NCBI RefSeq assembly: GCF_026625705.1
Contig: NZ_CP113059.1
Span: 248,001 to 312,000, forward strand
Source: Pedobacter sp. SL55
Lineage (GTDB): Bacteria > Bacteroidota > Bacteroidia > Sphingobacteriales > Sphingobacteriaceae
Length of the DNA stretch: 64,000 nt
Reading direction: 5' to 3'
Positions 31,261 through 40,866 of this stretch are shown here, piece after piece. The notes under the pieces are model-generated. The model was not told where the DNA came from, did not search any database, and was given only the letters and a program-made list of their open reading frames with translations. The position numbers and the translations under genes were made by a program. The stretch's first letter is position 1. Every line of letters starts with the position of its first letter.

Positions 31261-32270
31261 ATGAACCCGAATACAGAAAAATTAAAAGCGTTACAGCTTA
31301 CTTTAGATAAACTTGAAAAATCTTACGGCAAAGGCTCTATCATGAAACTTGGCGACCAAGCTGTAGAAAGTATGGATGTAATTTCTACAGGCTCTATTAG
31401 CTTAGATATTGCTTTAGGCGTAGGCGGCGTACCAAAAGGACGTGTAATTGAAATTTACGGCCCCGAATCTTCTGGTAAAACTACCTTGGCAACACACATT
31501 ATTGCCGAAGCACAGAAAAAAGGCGGTATTGCTGCAATTATTGATGCTGAGCACGCTTTTGATAAATTTTATGCTAAAAAACTAGGTGTAGATACCGATA
31601 ATCTATTGATTTCGCAGCCAGATAATGGCGAGCAGGCTTTAGAGATTGCAGATAACTTGATCCGTTCTGGTGCTATTGATGTAATTGTGATTGACTCGGT
31701 TGCGGCCTTGGTACCTAAAGCAGAAATTGAAGGCGAAATGGGTGATAGCAGAATGGGTTTACAAGCTCGTTTGATGAGCCAGGCTTTACGTAAGTTAACG
31801 GGCACTATTGCTAAAACAGGTTGTTGCTGTATTTTTATTAACCAATTACGTGAAAAAATTGGGGTAATGTTTGGTAACCCAGAAACTACAACAGGTGGTA
31901 ATGCACTGAAGTTTTATGCTTCGGTACGTTTAGATATCCGTAGAACTTCGCAAATTAAAGATTCTGATGAGGTATCTGGTAACCGTGTTAAGGTAAAAAT
32001 TGTAAAAAACAAAGTTGCCCCCCTTTCCGTTTAGCAGAGTTTGACATTATGTTTGGCGAAGGAATTTCTAAAGTTGGAGAAATTATAGATCTAGGGGTTG
32101 ATTTTGGTATCGTTAAAAAAGCGGGATCTTGGTTCTCTTACGGCGACACCAAACTGGGGCAAGGTAGAGATGCAGTTAAACAATTATTGTTAGACAACCC
32201 TGAATTAGCAGAAGAAATTGAAACTCGTATTAGAGAAGAAGTAACTGGCGAGCAATTAGAAGAACAATAG
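31261..32270 (+). pseudogene. recA: Recombinase RecA, reading frame broken at a C-run
   Basis: The first frame (31261-32034, 257 residues) has the RecA core with Walker [10 protein letters not shown] (67-75) and the L2 loop region ([10 protein letters not shown]), then ends wrongly in VAPLSV. The second frame (32049-32270) carries on with [18 protein letters not shown] and a glutamate-rich tail. The break is at six C, 32018-32023; seven C would give [17 protein letters not shown], the expected RecA sequence. The whole protein would be about 336 residues, normal for RecA. It drives homologous recombination and the SOS response. A truly broken recA in a free-living bacterium is unlikely, so this is probably a base-calling error. 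Confidence 0.96.
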
Positions 32271-32272
32271 CA

Positions 32273-32316
32273 TAATATTTGTAAGGGCAAAAGATTTTTT
32301 GCCCTTACAAATATTA
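32273..32316. terminator. Strong bidirectional terminator between recA and the START-domain gene
   Basis: A nearly perfect 20-bp stem (TAATATTTGTAAGGGCAAAA and its complement) with a 4-base tip. The right arm overlaps the stop codon of the reverse-strand START-domain gene. Confidence 0.9.
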
Positions 32317-32961
32317 TCCATTGTCAATAAAACTCAAATTAGCATTTACATATTGCGCTTTTTTAACCTGTTCTTTCATTTTCTTGAAAGTTTCTGCTGG
32401 GCCACTAGTAGCAAAAAGGTTTACCAACCAAACCGGAATAGTTCCTCCTGGATCTACCTCTAAAGTATAGTCTATTTGCACCAAATTATTTTTAGTTGGC
32501 GTTAAAACCCATTTACCAACAGAATGGCTTACCCTAACTATAGAAGGTTTAACGGGTAAATAATTGGCCTCTGTAGGCCCATTAATGGTAACTACTTTAG
32601 TTTGTGGGTCTTGGCTTACTGTTAAATGAGCAATAAAATCTCTATTGCTTATTGGCCACGGAATATCAACTTCCGAATAATAATACAGCTCTGAGGGAGA
32701 AACTTTTTTTAGCAAGAAACTTGATTTTGTACCGTAAACCCACTCCTCTCCAGTATTAACATCCATAATTAAAGCTACTATTTGAGAAAGCTTTGCTGGC
32801 AACGTGCACTTTACCCTGATGCCCTTTAAGCCAGAAGAAGAAACCGTTTTTGTGTAAATGTTCAATCCGCTCTTGGCGCTTTTCAAAGTCCAATCGGCCT
32901 GGCCATACGATGCTTTATAAAGAAAGAAAAGCATCAAACACAACAGATACTTTTTATACAT
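32314..32961 (-). CDS. Exported START-domain protein
   Basis: 215 residues with a cleavable signal peptide (CLMLFFLYKASYGQA). The START fold is recognisable from EWVYGTKSS, the YYSEVDIPWPISNRDF block and DYTLEVDPGG, as in bacterial STARD-like lipid-binding proteins. It is probably periplasmic and binds a lipid or other hydrophobic molecule. It follows tsaD and a small membrane protein on the same strand (15-bp gap), so it may be the last gene of that operon, though a -7 box at 32966-32973 could also start it. Confidence 0.85.
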   Translation of the reverse strand: MYKKYLLCLMLFFLYKASYGQADWTLKSAKSGLNIYTKTVSSSGLKGIRVKCTLPAKLSQIVALIMDVNTGEEWVYGTKSSFLLKKVSPSELYYYSEVDIPWPISNRDFIAHLTVSQDPQTKVVTINGPTEANYLPVKPSIVRVSHSVGKWVLTPTKNNLVQIDYTLEVDPGGTIPVWLVNLFATSGPAETFKKMKEQVKKAQYVNANLSFIDNG

Positions 32962-32965
32962 CGTA

Positions 32966-32973
32966 CAAAAATA
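32966..32973 (-). promoter_or_regulatory. Possible -7 box directly before the START-domain gene
   Basis: TATTTTTG on the reverse strand, ending 4 bases before the ATG at 32961. It lies in the 15-bp gap after the small membrane protein gene and could be chance in AT-rich DNA. Confidence 0.35.
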
Positions 32974-32976
32974 AGC

Positions 32977-33198
32977 TTATTTAAAACTAGATGCTTTAGG
33001 CGTTGCAGCAGCGGGCATTTTCTCTTTCACAAAAGAAGAATCTAATCTCACAATGGTATACGCTGCTACCACTGCGCCAACTAACAACAATACCAAGCCC
33101 AGGTAATTTTTCTTTTTATCTTGTCTAATTACCCAAATTAAAAATGCGATTAAAGGTATCGCCAACAAGGCAAAAAAGATAAAACTATTCGTTTGCAT
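32977..33198 (-). CDS. Small membrane protein, 73 aa, function unknown
   Basis: Two predicted membrane helices (SFIFFALLAIPLIAFLIWVI and LGLVLLLVGAVVAAYTIV) joined by a basic loop RQDKKKN, with a short Ala/Pro-rich tail. It lies 12 bp after the tsaD stop on the same strand, so it is very likely cotranscribed with tsaD. I do not recognise a family. Confidence 0.8.
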   Translation of the reverse strand: MQTNSFIFFALLAIPLIAFLIWVIRQDKKKNYLGLVLLLVGAVVAAYTIVRLDSSFVKEKMPAAATPKASSFK

Positions 33199-33210
33199 AA
33201 TCTACTAATA

Positions 33211-34218
33211 TTAGAAATTCATTCTGGCCATAGGCGCAACCTCTTGACCAACAAAATCATTTTGTAAAAACTTCTGATAACCCGCTATGGCAATCATAGC
33301 AGCATTATCGGTACAATATTCAAATTTCGGGATAAACACTTGCCAGCCCAAACTGTCCTGTAAGCCCAACAACGTATTGCGCAAACCCGAATTTGCAGAA
33401 ACGCCTCCTGCAATAGCTATTTGATTACAATTATACTGCTTCGCCGCTTTCTTTAGCTTATTAAGTAAGATATTTACAATACTATGTTGTACTGATGCGC
33501 AAACATCGGCCAAGTTTTCTGCTATAAAATTTGGATTTTCTTGCTGCCGATCTCTTACAAAGTACAAAATAGCTGTCTTAAAGCCACTAAAACTATAATT
33601 TAAGCCTTGTATCTGCGGTTCGGGAAACTGATATGCTGTAGGGTTACCCTCTTTAGCATATTTATCAATTAGCGGCCCTCCAGGATAAGGCAAGTTCAAG
33701 ATTTTTGCTGTCTTATCAAAGGCTTCTCCAGCTGCATCATCTAAAGTTTCGCCAACAATTTCCATCTCAAAATAATCTTTAACCAACACAATTTGAGTAT
33801 GGCCGCCAGAAACGGTTAAACACAAGAATGGAAAAGTTGGCTTTGGCTCGTCGATAAAGTGAGCTAAAATATGCGCCTGCATGTGATTTATCGAAATTAA
33901 TGGTAAACCCAAGCCCAAAGCGAAAGATTTAGCAAAAGAAACACCCACCAATAGCGAACCCAATAAGCCTGGGCCTTGCGTAAAAGCAACACCATCTAGC
34001 TGCTTTTTATCCACTCCTGCTATTGCTAAGGCCTGTTGTACAGCGGGTACAATGTTCTGTTGGTGCACTCTTGAAGCAAGCTCAGGAATTACACCTCCAT
34101 AATTTTCATGAATTGTTTGGTTTGCAATAACATTGGCAGTAATTTTGCCGTTATCACAAATGGCAACCGAAGTTTCGTCGCAAGAAGATTCTATAGCTAG
34201 TATAATGGGCACGTACAA
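33211..34218 (-). CDS. tsaD: tRNA N6-threonylcarbamoyladenosine transferase TsaD
   Basis: About 335 residues. The N-terminus ILAIESSCDETSVA, the metal ligands in the HMQAHILAH block, SGGHTQIV, and GGVSANSGLR are all TsaD signatures. With TsaB, TsaC and TsaE it makes the t6A modification on ANN-decoding tRNAs. The start is uncertain: the frame opens with TTG at 34218, but the GTG two codons later (34212) gives the more usual MPIILAIESS start. It is divergent from the TamB-like gene with a very short gap. Confidence 0.95.
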   Translation of the reverse strand: MYVPIILAIESSCDETSVAICDNGKITANVIANQTIHENYGGVIPELASRVHQQNIVPAVQQALAIAGVDKKQLDGVAFTQGPGLLGSLLVGVSFAKSFALGLGLPLISINHMQAHILAHFIDEPKPTFPFLCLTVSGGHTQIVLVKDYFEMEIVGETLDDAAGEAFDKTAKILNLPYPGGPLIDKYAKEGNPTAYQFPEPQIQGLNYSFSGFKTAILYFVRDRQQENPNFIAENLADVCASVQHSIVNILLNKLKKAAKQYNCNQIAIAGGVSANSGLRNTLLGLQDSLGWQVFIPKFEYCTDNAAMIAIAGYQKFLQNDFVGQEVAPMARMNF

Positions 34219-34289
34219 AAGATTTAAGCTACAAAATTATTAAAAAACTATTAAAAATACTGCTATGGGTTATCGCATCAATCATAATA

Positions 34290-37200
34290 TTGATTGCCGG
34301 TGTAGTTTTTTCCCTACAATTTAAGTCTGTACAAACCTGCGTAGCTAAAAAAGCAGCCAATTATCTTTCTAAAGAGCTAAATACAACGGTTAAGGTTGGT
34401 GGCCTTTACGTGAGGCCTTTTAAATCTGTTGTTTTAGAAGAATTGCTGGTTTTAGATTTGCAGAACGATACTTTGGCACACTTTCCCAAATTTTTGGTGG
34501 ATGTTAATCAGTTTTCGTTGAAAAAACGAATTTTGGATATCAATACTGTACAATTAAACAACGGCACTTTCTTCTTAAAAACGCAGAAAGATGGCAACAC
34601 CAATCTAGATTTCATTATTGATTATTTTGATAGTGGAAAACCTAAAAAGGCATCAAAGAAGAAAAAATTCCAGATTTCATTTGATCGGGTTATTGTAAAC
34701 AACCTTCACTTTAAATACAAAAACCTTAAATACAATAAAAAAGTTAATGGTGTAAACTTCGAAGATATTGAAGCAACACAAATGAATGGCATTTTTGAAG
34801 GTTTGGACACCAAAAATCATTTGCTACAAACCAACATCAAAAACCTTACTTTAAGAGAAAAAAGTGGCTTCTATCTTAAAAATTTAAGTGCCCTAACCAC
34901 GGTAGATAGCAATGCCATAGAGCTTAAAAAATTATTGCTGGTTACCAATAAAACCCGCCTTACCGATTATTATCAAATGAAGTTTAAAAGCTTTAGCGAC
35001 TTTAATGATTATGAGAACAAGGTTAGGATGAAGGCCAGTTTCAAAAATAGTCATATCGCCTCTAGCGACGTTGCATTTTTTGCGCCTGCATTAAAGAAAA
35101 TTAAATTAGATATTGATATTGATGGACAAATTACTGGGTTGGTAAATGATTTAAGGGCAAAAAAACTTTCTCTTAAAGCGGGCAAGGCAACCTATGTTAA
35201 AGGCGATTTTTCTATGAAAGGACTTCCCAACTGGGACGAAACCTTTATGGATATGAGAATTGAACTAGCCGGAACCAACAAAAAAGATTTAGACGAAATT
35301 TTAACTGACCTCACGGGCAAGCGTGTAAAATCTATCCCAGAAATTGTAAACAAGTTTGGCAATATCAATTTTAACGGTCGCTTTACCGGGTTCCAAAATG
35401 ATTTTATCGCCTATGGCGAATTTAAAACCAAATTGGGCCGTTTAAAGTCTGATGTAAACATGAAAATCGATGGAAAAGGCATCCCTTCTTACACCGGAAA
35501 TGTAAAGACTTTTGATTTCGATATTGGCAACTTAATTAACGAAAAACTTTTAGGCCGACTAAGCTCGGAGCTCTATATTAAAGGCCGTGGCACCGAGATT
35601 AAAGACTTAAAAGAAGAACTGAAAGGCCAAATTAGCTATTTAGATTTTAAAGGATATCGTTACCGCAATATTGATATAAATGGTACTTTTGAAAAGAAAT
35701 TCTTTGACGGGAACCTAAAAATCAACGATAAAAACGTTCAGTTAGATTTTGATGGCGGCGTAAATTTAAACCCAAAATTACCCGTATTCAATTTTAAAGC
35801 TAATATTAGAAATGCCCGCTTAAAAACACTAAAACTTTATAAAGATTCTTTAAAAGTAGACGCCATTTTTAGCACCAATTTTTCTGGAACCAACTTAGAT
35901 AACCTACAGGGAAGATTATTGCTGCAAGAAATCAAGATTAATAACCTAAGGGGAATTTATCAGGTAGACTCGGTGTTCATTAATGCTAAAGGCACAGGTA
36001 TGGAGCGAAGCCTAAACATTAACTCGGATATTCTTGAAGCAGGAATTAAAGGACAATACGATTTAGGCAGCATTGTTTCTTATTTTAAAACCATAGGCAA
36101 AACCTACGTACCATCTTTAAAAACCGAAATTTATAAGTTTAACACCCAAGTATTTGATTTTAGGTTAAAAATAAAAAACTTCGAACCTATTGCCGAGCTC
36201 ATCTCTCCGGGATTAGAAATCGATAAAGAATCATTGCTTGTTGGTGCTTTCGACTCTAGAAATAACACGGCTACTTTGGGCGGAGTAATTAAACGGCTAA
36301 AATTTAAGGGCATTGTGGCTAACAATGTAATTATAGATGAGAGCACTTCTCCGCAACAACTTACGGCAATTATCTCGTCAGACAGGGTAGATTTGAATGA
36401 TAGCTTGTACATCAAAAATGTCAATATCTCCAATATCCTACGTAACGATAGCTTGGCACTAAACGTTAAGTTATCTAACGCCGATGATGCCAACCAACTT
36501 GATTTAAACGGATTGGTAGAATTTTTACCAGACACCTCAAAAATCAGCATTTTGCCCTCTAACCTAAAAATTAACTACCAAGATTGGACAATAGAAGAGA
36601 AAGTGCAGATTGGGTTTAACAAGGGAAAAACTAAAATAGAAAACTTTTCTCTTAGCAATGGCAAACAAGAACTAAAAATCAACGGCATCATATCTGAAGA
36701 CCCAACTGACGTGGTAACTTTAGCTTTAGCAAATTTTAACCTTAAAACTGTAAATCCATTCTTAAAATCTAGTGGAATTAATTTAGCAGGTTTAGCTAAC
36801 GGGAAAACAAAGGTTTTTGGGGCATTAAAATCGCCTTTAATTTCTGATAGCTTAAGAATTGACTCGCTTGGCTTTAACGACACCTACATTGGCAGTTTAA
36901 CAGATACCTCGTCTTTTAATAGCACCAGTAAAATAGTTACCGTATACACCAAAATTGTAGCTGCCGATAGAGAAACATTTAACATTACCGGAAATTTAAA
37001 CGCAGCAGAAAAGCAGATAGACCTAAATGTAAAATTAGATGATAGCGAACTTGCATTGCTAACTCCATTTGTACGCAAATTGGTATCTAACTTAAAAGGA
37101 AAAGTATCAGCAGATTTAACGGTTAAGGGAGCTTTTAATGAACCTCTAATTAATGGCGATATTGAACTAAACCAAGCCCAAGTAACCGTAAACTATCTAA

Positions 37201-38687
37201 AAACAACCTACATTATTGATGATGAGGTTACTGTTAACAACAGTGCCATACAACTGAATAATTTAGTACTTAAAGATCTTGAGGGACATACCGGAACTGC
37301 CAACGGAAGTGTGGACCTTAAAAACCTTGATAATCCGAACATCCAAGTTGAGCTTGAAGCTAAAGGATTAATGGCACTAAATACCACTTCTAAAGACAAT
37401 GCCATTTATTTCGGTAAGGCCTACGGTACAGGCAAGTTTTCGTTTAGAGGACCTACCAATGATATGTTTATTGACATTGATGCTAAAACCGAAAAAGGTA
37501 CTGTTTTTAGCTTGCCTTTAAACAGCTCAGAAACTATAAACGATAAAGATTTCATCACTTTTGTAAGTAAAGACACCACCAAGGTAGTTAAAAAAGTATC
37601 TAGCTTTGAAGGGCTGAGTATGAAATTTAAGCTGAGTGTAGACCCCAATACCACGGTTAATATTTTTACCGTTTTAGGCAAGCTTAGTGGCACAGGAAAT
37701 GCAGAGCTAGAATTAAACATCTCTAAAGTTGGCGATTTTGAGATGAAAGGCGATTATATTATTGAAAGTGGCGTGTTTGATTTTACAGCCAGAGAGGTAA
37801 TTAACAAGCGTTTTGATATTAGACAAGGCGGAACCATTAGGTGGACGGGAAACCCAGTAAACGCACAAATTAACCTTAAAGCCATTTACACCTTGCGTGC
37901 TGCTCTTGCAGATTTATACCAAGCTGCCAACCGTGATGCAAGTAGTAATGCCACACAAACTGCCCAAACCGAAGTAGAGATGGGGCTAACTGGGCTTTTA
38001 ATGAAGCCAGACATTAAGCTAGACATCTTTTTCCCTGCCAACCCAGCCATTAAAGAAGAGTTACAATCTTATTTTAATGATGGAAATAACATGAATACCC
38101 AAGCTTTGAGCTTAATTATTCAGCGTAGGTTTGCTCCTGGTTCTGGTGCAGAAAACCTAAGCCAACAATTGGGTTCGGTAGGTACAGGTACCGCCACAGA
38201 TTTAATTTTTAACCAGCTTAACAATGTACTTTCTAGCTTAAACCTCAACTTTGTAGACATCAATATCCGCTCTTTTAACGAAGCGAGTTTATCTGCTAAG
38301 TTTTTTAATGATAGGATTATTGTAAATGCGGGTATTACAGATATCAGCAAAAGTTTTATTGACAATGCCATTGGTTTTAGAAACGAAATTGGCCGTGAGG
38401 TAGAGATTTTAGGCTTAATAAAGAAAGATGGCAGCTTGGTAGGAAAAGTAGCCAATAAACCACCTACCATTCAAAGCATCTTTGCCAACCCAGGTATCAA
38501 TCCATATCAAAATATTACGTCGTTAGGTCTAATTTACAACCAACAGTTTGATACTTTTACCGAGCTGCTTCAAAAAATATCGGGCAAGTACCGTAAAGAG
38601 CAAAAGAAAAAAGAGGCCGAAAAAGAAAAGCAGCGCATTAACAAAGAGGCGATCATTAACGAAAGCAAAAAGAACCAGAGAAAATGA
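34290..38687 (+). CDS. TamB-like translocation/assembly protein (DUF490 C-terminus)
   Basis: At least 1465 residues of repetitive beta-strand sequence, with an N-terminal membrane anchor and a C-terminal DUF490/TamB domain (VINKRFDIRQGGTIRWTG, LSLIIQRRF, DISKSFIDN). TamB-like proteins span the periplasm and carry phospholipids or help outer-membrane assembly. The lysine/glutamate-rich tail (KEQKKKEAEKEKQR) is typical of the Bacteroidetes form. Start: the first ATG/GTG/TTG in frame is TTG 34290, but it falls inside the membrane helix; the basic residues and first half of the helix (KKLLKILLWVIASI) are coded upstream to about 34239, so the real start may be ATT at 34236/34239. Confidence 0.92.
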   Translation: MIAGVVFSLQFKSVQTCVAKKAANYLSKELNTTVKVGGLYVRPFKSVVLEELLVLDLQNDTLAHFPKFLVDVNQFSLKKRILDINTVQLNNGTFFLKTQKDGNTNLDFIIDYFDSGKPKKASKKKKFQISFDRVIVNNLHFKYKNLKYNKKVNGVNFEDIEATQMNGIFEGLDTKNHLLQTNIKNLTLREKSGFYLKNLSALTTVDSNAIELKKLLLVTNKTRLTDYYQMKFKSFSDFNDYENKVRMKASFKNSHIASSDVAFFAPALKKIKLDIDIDGQITGLVNDLRAKKLSLKAGKATYVKGDFSMKGLPNWDETFMDMRIELAGTNKKDLDEILTDLTGKRVKSIPEIVNKFGNINFNGRFTGFQNDFIAYGEFKTKLGRLKSDVNMKIDGKGIPSYTGNVKTFDFDIGNLINEKLLGRLSSELYIKGRGTEIKDLKEELKGQISYLDFKGYRYRNIDINGTFEKKFFDGNLKINDKNVQLDFDGGVNLNPKLPVFNFKANIRNARLKTLKLYKDSLKVDAIFSTNFSGTNLDNLQGRLLLQEIKINNLRGIYQVDSVFINAKGTGMERSLNINSDILEAGIKGQYDLGSIVSYFKTIGKTYVPSLKTEIYKFNTQVFDFRLKIKNFEPIAELISPGLEIDKESLLVGAFDSRNNTATLGGVIKRLKFKGIVANNVIIDESTSPQQLTAIISSDRVDLNDSLYIKNVNISNILRNDSLALNVKLSNADDANQLDLNGLVEFLPDTSKISILPSNLKINYQDWTIEEKVQIGFNKGKTKIENFSLSNGKQELKINGIISEDPTDVVTLALANFNLKTVNPFLKSSGINLAGLANGKTKVFGALKSPLISDSLRIDSLGFNDTYIGSLTDTSSFNSTSKIVTVYTKIVAADRETFNITGNLNAAEKQIDLNVKLDDSELALLTPFVRKLVSNLKGKVSADLTVKGAFNEPLINGDIELNQAQVTVNYLKTTYIIDDEVTVNNSAIQLNNLVLKDLEGHTGTANGSVDLKNLDNPNIQVELEAKGLMALNTTSKDNAIYFGKAYGTGKFSFRGPTNDMFIDIDAKTEKGTVFSLPLNSSETINDKDFITFVSKDTTKVVKKVSSFEGLSMKFKLSVDPNTTVNIFTVLGKLSGTGNAELELNISKVGDFEMKGDYIIESGVFDFTAREVINKRFDIRQGGTIRWTGNPVNAQINLKAIYTLRAALADLYQAANRDASSNATQTAQTEVEMGLTGLLMKPDIKLDIFFPANPAIKEELQSYFNDGNNMNTQALSLIIQRRFAPGSGAENLSQQLGSVGTGTATDLIFNQLNNVLSSLNLNFVDINIRSFNEASLSAKFFNDRIIVNAGITDISKSFIDNAIGFRNEIGREVEILGLIKKDGSLVGKVANKPPTIQSIFANPGINPYQNITSLGLIYNQQFDTFTELLQKISGKYRKEQKKKEAEKEKQRINKEAIINESKKNQRK

Positions 38688-38764
38688 GTTAGCGGTACGG
38701 AGTTAGGTATCAGGAATCAGTATCTAGCAACCCAACTATATCATTGACAATAAGAGCAACCACA

Positions 38765-38801
38765 AAAAATAGCCAGAAGCATTAAACTTCTGGCTATTTT
38801 T
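38765..38801. terminator. Bidirectional terminator after the TamB-like gene
   Basis: A 15-bp perfect stem AAAAATAGCCAGAAG / CTTCTGGCTATTTTT with loop CATTAAA, A-run on one side and T-run on the other; serves both the TamB-like gene and ribBA. Confidence 0.9.
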
Positions 38802-38810
38802 ACTTAGAAA

Positions 38811-38979
38811 CCTGAGTTCGATTATTATTTGTTTATTTTACAGCATTATTTAAACTTATTGAGTTCGCCGACCCTGAAATAAATTCAGGGTAACGGAAAA
38901 TTGGCGGTTCGTCATGCTGAATTTAGTTCAGCATCAGTTTTAAAAGTTAATAATCAATTGGTTAATAATCGAACTCAGG
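38811..38979. repeat. MITE-like element with 17-bp perfect terminal inverted repeats
   Basis: CCTGAGTTCGATTATTA (38811-38827) is repeated exactly in inverted form at 38963-38979. Inside are two more palindromes: CCCTGAAATAAATTCAGGG and GATGCTGAACTAAATTCAGC as read on the reverse strand, the latter next to a CGTCAT motif shared with other repeats of the window. No coding capacity and no clear target-site duplication. Confidence 0.7.
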
Positions 38980-39008
38980 CTAGAACGTAGAACCCAAAAC
39001 CTCTTCTA

Positions 39009-40220
39009 CTATCCTTTCAATATCTGGTGCCCCATTTTATCTCTCTTGGCAATTAAATAAGACTCGTTATGCTTGTTGCTTTCTATTTCAATAGCGATGT
39101 TTTCTACAATCTCTAAGCCATAGCCAATTAAACCAGCTCTTTTAGTTGGGTTGTTAGACATCAACTTCATGTTGGTAATGCCCTGTGCTCTTAAAATTTG
39201 TGCACCTACACCATAATCGCGTTCGTCGCCTTTAAAACCCAACTGTATATTAGCTTCTACGGTATCCATACCTGCATCTTGCAAGTTGTAAGCATGCAGT
39301 TTATTAATTAGGCCAATACCTCTGCCCTCTTGGTTCATGTACACAATTAGGCCTTTTCCTTCCTTCTCAATCATTTCCATAGCTTTATGTAATTGTGGGC
39401 CACAGTCGCATCGGCACGAGCCAAAAATATCTCCTGTAACACAAGAACTATGAATACGTGTTAACACGGCCTCTCCTTCTTGCCACTCGCCTTTAGCAAT
39501 CGCTAGATGGGTAGCGCCATTGCTTAATTGTGTGTAGGCGGTCATCTTAAAATCGCCCCATTGTGTAGGCAAATTTACGGTTACTTCTTCCTTAATTAAA
39601 CTCTCTACAGCTAAGCGGTAGCTAATTAAATCTTTGATAGATATAATTTTTAGATCGTGCTGCTTGGCAATTAGCATTAAATCTGGCAAACGAGCCATGG
39701 TACCATCTTCGTTCATAATTTCTACCAGCACACCTGCAGGCTCAAAACCGGCTAAACGGGCAATATCAATAGTAGCTTCTGTATGGCCAGTTCTACGCAA
39801 AACCCCTTCTTTTCTAGCTCTTAACGGAAAAATATGTCCAGGTCTGCCTAAATCTTCTGGCTTGGTAGCCGGATTAATTAAGGCTTGCACCGTTTTGGCC
39901 CTATCGTGTGCCGAAATACCCGTAGTGCATCCCTGACCAATTAAATCTACCGATACGGTAAAAGGGGTTTGGTGTAAAACGGTATTGTTCTGAACCATCA
40001 AATTCAGTTCCAGCCTGTCACACATTTCTTCTATTAGTGGTGCACAGATCAATCCACGTCCGTATTTAGACATGAAATTAATCACCTCTGGAGTTACATT
40101 TCTGGCGGCAGTTAAGAAATCGCCTTCATTCTCACGATCTTCATCATCAACTACGATAATGATCTTCCCAGCCCTAACATCGGCAAGTGCCTCTTCTATT
40201 GTATTTAGTTTGATTTCCAT
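39009..40220 (-). CDS. ribBA: Bifunctional DHBP synthase / GTP cyclohydrolase II (riboflavin synthesis)
   Basis: 403 residues from ATG 40220 ([12 protein letters not shown]); an upstream TTG at 40235 is open but would add only LLPK-like residues. The N-terminal half is RibB ([28 protein letters not shown]), making 3,4-dihydroxy-2-butanone 4-phosphate; the C-terminal half is RibA, with the zinc site [17 protein letters not shown] and the GTP-binding QEGRGIGL. Together they feed both branches of riboflavin synthesis. It is alone here, as often in Bacteroidetes. A -7 box lies at 40275-40282. Confidence 0.96.
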   Translation of the reverse strand: MEIKLNTIEEALADVRAGKIIIVVDDEDRENEGDFLTAARNVTPEVINFMSKYGRGLICAPLIEEMCDRLELNLMVQNNTVLHQTPFTVSVDLIGQGCTTGISAHDRAKTVQALINPATKPEDLGRPGHIFPLRARKEGVLRRTGHTEATIDIARLAGFEPAGVLVEIMNEDGTMARLPDLMLIAKQHDLKIISIKDLISYRLAVESLIKEEVTVNLPTQWGDFKMTAYTQLSNGATHLAIAKGEWQEGEAVLTRIHSSCVTGDIFGSCRCDCGPQLHKAMEMIEKEGKGLIVYMNQEGRGIGLINKLHAYNLQDAGMDTVEANIQLGFKGDERDYGVGAQILRAQGITNMKLMSNNPTKRAGLIGYGLEIVENIAIEIESNKHNESYLIAKRDKMGHQILKG

Positions 40221-40239
40221 TTTGGGTAATAACAAAATG

Positions 40240-40261
40240 AATGAGGTTTTTGGGCCTCATT
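40240..40261 (-). promoter_or_regulatory. Hairpin in the ribBA leader
   Basis: Stem AATGAGG / CCTCATT with an 8-base loop, about 20 bases before the ATG. The leader is only about 50 nt, too short for an FMN riboswitch. Function unknown. Confidence 0.35.
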
Positions 40262-40274
40262 TTTAATTTGAGTG

Positions 40275-40282
40275 CAAAGGTA
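40275..40282 (-). promoter_or_regulatory. -7 box of ribBA
   Basis: TACCTTTG on the reverse strand, an exact TAnnTTTG, 54 bases before the ATG. A TTG lies upstream, but at a 13-base spacing that is too short for the usual -33. Confidence 0.55.
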
Positions 40283-40376
40283 CAACCTTTAACAGCAATT
40301 ATGATAGGTAATTATCATTATCAAGTAAGTTTACCATTATAACAAGAAGTATCTCTGCAACAAGGCAAACTCATAA

Positions 40377-40862
40377 TTAACTGTTAAGCTGCTCGGCAAA
40401 AATGTTTTTATGCCAACTGTGTTGCAATTGCACTTCCCATTTTTGCTCAAATTCTTCTAAGTTTTGCACTAAGTTATTAAACACTACAGTTTCTAACCCA
40501 ATTTTTTTAATGCCGATTAAAGTCTCAAAATCTTCTTTAGATGCTACATGAACATCATCTTCTATTTTATAGGCCATGTTAAAACGGTCGAACAAATCTA
40601 ATCCATATTTACTTTCAATATCTTTGATTATCCTTACAGACGAGTCTATTGAACAACCTGTGGCACTAGCTATTTCTTGATCTACAGTTAGCACGATAAA
40701 ATAATTGTGGAAAATTTCTGCTTTAGCTTTTAGTTGTGTTCCATGGGCTGTCCACTGTTCAACAAAACGATCTAAGATATGTTGTATCTCTGTTGTTTCT
40801 TGATCGGTAAACCTTCGGTTGCTTTGGTAGATCCAAACTTTAGATTGTGGAGAAAAAATCAT
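40377..40862 (-). CDS. Conserved Bacteroidetes protein of unknown function, 161 aa
   Basis: The family is recognisable from KVWIYQSNRRF, QWTAHGTQL, SATGCSID and the C-terminal SWHKNIF. Relatives are, to my memory, often labelled ABC transporter ATPase, but there is no Walker A, Walker B or ABC signature here, so that name is not supported. It is cytosolic and mixed alpha/beta. It is divergent from the 160-residue gene at 40914 with a 51-bp gap. A -7 box ends 4 bases before the ATG. Confidence 0.85.
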   Translation of the reverse strand: MIFSPQSKVWIYQSNRRFTDQETTEIQHILDRFVEQWTAHGTQLKAKAEIFHNYFIVLTVDQEIASATGCSIDSSVRIIKDIESKYGLDLFDRFNMAYKIEDDVHVASKEDFETLIGIKKIGLETVVFNNLVQNLEEFEQKWEVQLQHSWHKNIFAEQLNS

Positions 40863-40866
40863 AACC

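Larger units (their letters stand above)
38688..39008. other. Intergenic region: terminator plus 169-bp inverted-repeat element
   Basis: No gene. Holds a strong terminator (38765-38801) and the palindromic element 38811-38979. Confidence 0.7.

Noticed and set aside
40221..40300. FMN riboswitch before ribBA
   Set aside because: The leader is only about 50 nt with a single small hairpin; the conserved FMN aptamer is more than twice as long and its motifs are absent.
40377..40862. Naming the 161-aa protein an ABC transporter ATPase
   Set aside because: There is no Walker A, Walker B or LSGGQ-like motif; the name seems to be a copied annotation.
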